60,773 nucleotides of DNA, taken from an uncultured Clostridia bacterium. GTDB taxonomy: Bacteria; Bacillota; Clostridia; TANB77; CAG-465. A program made the translations under genes and the position numbers. The first letter of the stretch is position 1, and the number at the start of each line of letters is the position of its first letter. The notes under the pieces are model-generated. The model saw nothing but the letters and a program-made list of their open reading frames with translations, was not told the origin of the DNA and made no database searches. Of the stretch, positions 58,151 to 60,773 are shown in pieces. The stretch spans positions 1-60,773 of the forward strand of contig CAOYAN010000010.1 of assembly GCA_948562205.1 (NCBI GenBank), given 5' to 3'.

Positions 58151-60773
58151 TTATTTTTCTTTTCTATATTCCAAAACTGTCATCATAGAATATCCTATAA
58201 TGCTAAATAATGCTACTAATATTATTATCATCATATCAGTGCTAATAATACCACCAGTTACTGGTAATTTTTCTTTTTCATTATATACTTTAAAAGCTCT
58301 TACCTGGTTATTTTTTGTAAGTTTAAATTCATATTTGCCATCATTTACAATATATCCTTTTGGAGCTGATACTTCATAGAAACTATATGTACCAAGTACT
58401 AGATCTTTTGATACTGCTATACCTTCTTTGTCTGTTGTAATTGTATCTACTATATTTCCTTGTGCATCTATCACATTGAATACTACACCTTCAATTACCT
58501 CTTCAGTATCTTTATCTAATTTATAAATTTTAAGTTTTCCTTTAGCATAATAATTTATCATATTCTTTATTACATTTTGTCCATTTTCTTCTATCTTAAA
58601 CTCATACATTGTATCATCTACAATTATTCCTTCTGGTGCTGATATTTCTTGATAGTAATATTTTCCTTTTACTAGTTCTTTTGACTCTGCTATTCCATCT
58701 TTATTTGTTACTATTGTATCTATTATATTTTTATCATTATCTAGTATATTAAATGCTACTCCCTCAAGTGGTATATCATTTTCATCTACTTTTATGATTT
58801 TTAATGTTCCTTTAGCATAATAATTTATCATATTCTTTATTACATTTTGTCCATTTTCTTCTATCTTGAACTCATACATTGTATTATCTACGACTATTCC
58901 TTCTGGTGCTGATATTTCTTGATAGTAATATTTTCCTTTTACTAGTTCCTTTGACTCTGCTATTCCATCTTTGTTTGTTACTATTGTATCTATTATATTT
59001 TTATCATTATCTAGTATATTAAATGTTACTCCCTCAAGTGGTATATTATTTTCATCTACTTTTATGATTTTTAATGTTCCTTTAGCATAATAATTTATCA
59101 TGTTCTTTATTACTACTTGTCCATTTTCTTCTATCTTAAACTCATACATTGTATCATCTACAACTATTCCATCTGGTGCTGATATTTCTTGATAGTAATA
59201 TTTTCCTTTTATTAGTTCTTTTGACTCTGCTATTCCATCTTTATTTGTTACTATTGTATCTATTACTTTTTTATCACTATCTAGTATATTAAATGTTACT
59301 CCCTCAAGTGGTATATCATTTTCATCCACTTTTATGATTTTTAATGCTCCTTTAATATAGTAATTTATCATGTTCTTTATTACTACTTGTCCATTTTCAA
59401 TTATGCTAAATTCATATATTGTATCATCTACTATTATTCCTTCTGGTGCTGATATTTCTTGATAGTAATATTTTCCTTTTACTAGTTCTTTTGATTCTGC
59501 TATTCCATCTTTATTTGTTACTATTGTATCTATTACTTTTTTATCACTATCTAATATATTAAATGTTACTCCCTCAAGTGGAATATCGTTTTCATCTACT
59601 TTTATGATTTTTAGTTTTCCTTCTACTAATCTATTTACTACTTTTTTAGTTATAATTTGATTATTTTGTGTTAATGAAAATTTATACTCTGTAGTATCTA
59701 TAACCACATTTGATGGTGCTTCCACCTCTTTATAATAGTATGTTCCAAGTATAAGTTCTTTTGATGTTGCTTCACCATTTTCATCAGTAGTTATTATATC
59801 TACTTTCTCTTTATTTGCATTTAGTATTTCAAATTTTACTCCTTGTAATGGTTTATTTTCATTATCTACTTTTAATATTTTTAAATTTCCTTTTGCTAAT
59901 TTATTTACCACTATTTTAGTTATTATTTGGTTATTATGAGTTAAAGCAAATTTATATTCAGTACTATCTATAACTACATTAGATGGAACTTCTACTTCTT
60001 TATAATAATATGTTCCCTTTGGTAATTCCTTTGATGTTGCTCTTCCATTTTCATCAGTAGTCATTGTATCTACTACTTTTTTATTTGCATCTAAGATTTC
60101 AAATTTTACTCCTTGTAATGGTTTATTTTCTTCATCTACTTTTATTATTTCTAGTCTTCCTTTAACTAATTTATTTATAACTGTTTTAGTAATTATTTTA
60201 TTAGTTGAAGTTAGAGTAAATTTATACTCTGTGGTATCTATAACTACATTAGATGGTGCTTCTACTTCCTTATAATAATATGTTCCTAGTGTTAATTCTT
60301 TTGATGTTGCTCTTCCATTTGCATCAGTAGTTATTGTATCTACTACATTTTTATTTGCATCTAAGATTTCAAATTTTACTCCCTCAAGTGGTTTATTTTC
60401 TTCATCTACTTTTATTATTTCTAATTTTCCTTTAACAAGTTTATTTACAATTGTTTTAGTAATTGTTGGCGTATTGTCTGCTATTCTAAATGCATATTCT
60501 GCAGTATCAATAATTACATTTGATGGGGCACTTACTTCCTTATAATAATATGTACCTGTTACAAGCTCTTTTGATATAGCTCTACCATTTACATCTGTAA
60601 CTATTGTATCTACTATCTTTTTATTTGCATCTAATATATTAAATGTTACACCAGGTATTGGAGTATTTTTTTCATCTTTCTTTATTATATTAAGTGATCC
60701 CTTAACAAGTTTATTTATTACTGTTTTTGATATTATTTGTCCATTAGATGTAAGTCTAAATTCATGTTCTGTT
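58151..60773 (-). CDS. SpaA-repeat surface protein, 5' end outside the window
   Basis: The frame stays open from the right edge of the window to the stop at 58151, so at least 874 residues are encoded and the N-terminus is missing. Nine complete SpaA-like modules of 90 residues and part of a tenth are present. Then follow EKLPVTGG, a membrane helix and a short basic end (EYRKEK), the usual sorting signal. The five repeats around 58.5-59.6 kb are nearly identical at the DNA level with a 270-base period. A starter ATG at 60064 is internal and is not the start. It is a cell-wall-anchored stalk or adhesin, related to the gene at 51816. Confidence 0.88.
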   Translation of the reverse strand, partial: TEHEFRLTSNGQIISKTVINKLVKGSLNIIKKDEKNTPIPGVTFNILDANKKIVDTIVTDVNGRAISKELVTGTYYYKEVSAPSNVIIDTAEYAFRIADNTPTITKTIVNKLVKGKLEIIKVDEENKPLEGVKFEILDANKNVVDTITTDANGRATSKELTLGTYYYKEVEAPSNVVIDTTEYKFTLTSTNKIITKTVINKLVKGRLEIIKVDEENKPLQGVKFEILDANKKVVDTMTTDENGRATSKELPKGTYYYKEVEVPSNVVIDSTEYKFALTHNNQIITKIVVNKLAKGNLKILKVDNENKPLQGVKFEILNANKEKVDIITTDENGEATSKELILGTYYYKEVEAPSNVVIDTTEYKFSLTQNNQIITKKVVNRLVEGKLKIIKVDENDIPLEGVTFNILDSDKKVIDTIVTNKDGIAESKELVKGKYYYQEISAPEGIIVDDTIYEFSIIENGQVVIKNMINYYIKGALKIIKVDENDIPLEGVTFNILDSDKKVIDTIVTNKDGIAESKELIKGKYYYQEISAPDGIVVDDTMYEFKIEENGQVVIKNMINYYAKGTLKIIKVDENNIPLEGVTFNILDNDKNIIDTIVTNKDGIAESKELVKGKYYYQEISAPEGIVVDNTMYEFKIEENGQNVIKNMINYYAKGTLKIIKVDENDIPLEGVAFNILDNDKNIIDTIVTNKDGIAESKELVKGKYYYQEISAPEGIIVDDTMYEFKIEENGQNVIKNMINYYAKGKLKIYKLDKDTEEVIEGVVFNVIDAQGNIVDTITTDKEGIAVSKDLVLGTYSFYEVSAPKGYIVNDGKYEFKLTKNNQVRAFKVYNEKEKLPVTGGIISTDMMIIILVALFSIIGYSMMTVLEYRKEK
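58541..59890 (-). repeat. near-identical 270-bp tandem repeats in the SpaA gene
   Basis: A landmark at the repeat junction recurs at 58541, 58811, 59081, 59351 and 59621, a strict 270-base period (90 codons). The four copies from 58541 to 59620 differ at few positions; the fifth interval is more divergent. This is coding sequence within the gene at 58151. Confidence 0.85.

Noticed and set aside
60064..60066. ATG at 60064 as the start of the second SpaA-repeat gene
   Set aside because: The frame stays open upstream to the window edge and continues the repeat pattern; the ATG is inside a module.

Overview
The window comes from a strongly A+T-rich, endospore-forming member of the Clostridia. 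The evidence is sporulation genes (spoIIAA, spoIIAB, spoIIM, yunB and a SipL-type DUF3794/LysM gene), Gram-positive cell-surface features (sortase, LPxTG-type proteins, MucBP and SpaA repeats), the Veg protein, and the order adk-map-infA-rpmJ-rpsM-rpsK-rpsD-rpoA-rplQ. No species can be named from the sequence alone. Most genes lie on the minus strand. No tRNA or rRNA gene was recognised.

Left part, about 1-27 kb: an accessory region. It holds an ABC-2 exporter operon behind a TetR regulator, a cell-wall amidase, a tandem ribbon-helix-helix protein with a perfect palindrome upstream, a Phd/RelE-type toxin-antitoxin pair, and an orphan CRISPR array (9 spacers, no cas genes in view). A GntR-controlled ABC operon and a MucBP-repeat surface protein follow. 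Next come two tightly packed clusters rich in GNAT acetyltransferases and metallo-beta-lactamase-fold enzymes, and dinD with a LexA-like box inside its promoter. Decay is visible: a frameshifted zinc-ribbon gene, a truncated SDR gene, an HTH regulator with a stop at codon 5, and an IS3-family transposase tail. A 22-residue membrane peptide with a hairpin over its ribosome binding site resembles a type I toxin.

Middle part, about 27-43 kb: housekeeping and sporulation genes. These are sipL-yunB, a transglutaminase-like protein, veg, an S41 protease, rpsU, a MntA/HepT pair, two pseudouridine synthases, hslO, spoIIAB-spoIIAA (with no sigF beside them), a class B-type sortase, xerD, spoIIM, rnhA and tmcAL.

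About 43-51 kb: the ribosomal protein and rpoA cluster, followed upstream by infA, an MBL-fold gene, map, adk and a Sua5-type threonylcarbamoyl-AMP synthase. Between tmcAL and rplQ lies a 370-nt gene-free stretch with its own minus-strand promoter, its own terminator and several long-range complementary segments. It is the best candidate here for an undescribed structured RNA.

Right end, about 51-60.8 kb: a surface-adhesin region. A complete 1817-residue protein carries an N-terminal thioester-domain signature, 16 SpaA-like repeats and an LPVTG signal. A second SpaA-repeat gene runs off the window edge and has nearly identical 270-bp repeats. The sortase at 38 kb may anchor these proteins, though its class is not the usual one for such substrates.

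Start codons were moved inward from the longest reading frame wherever a clear ribosome binding site decided the matter; this is stated per entry.
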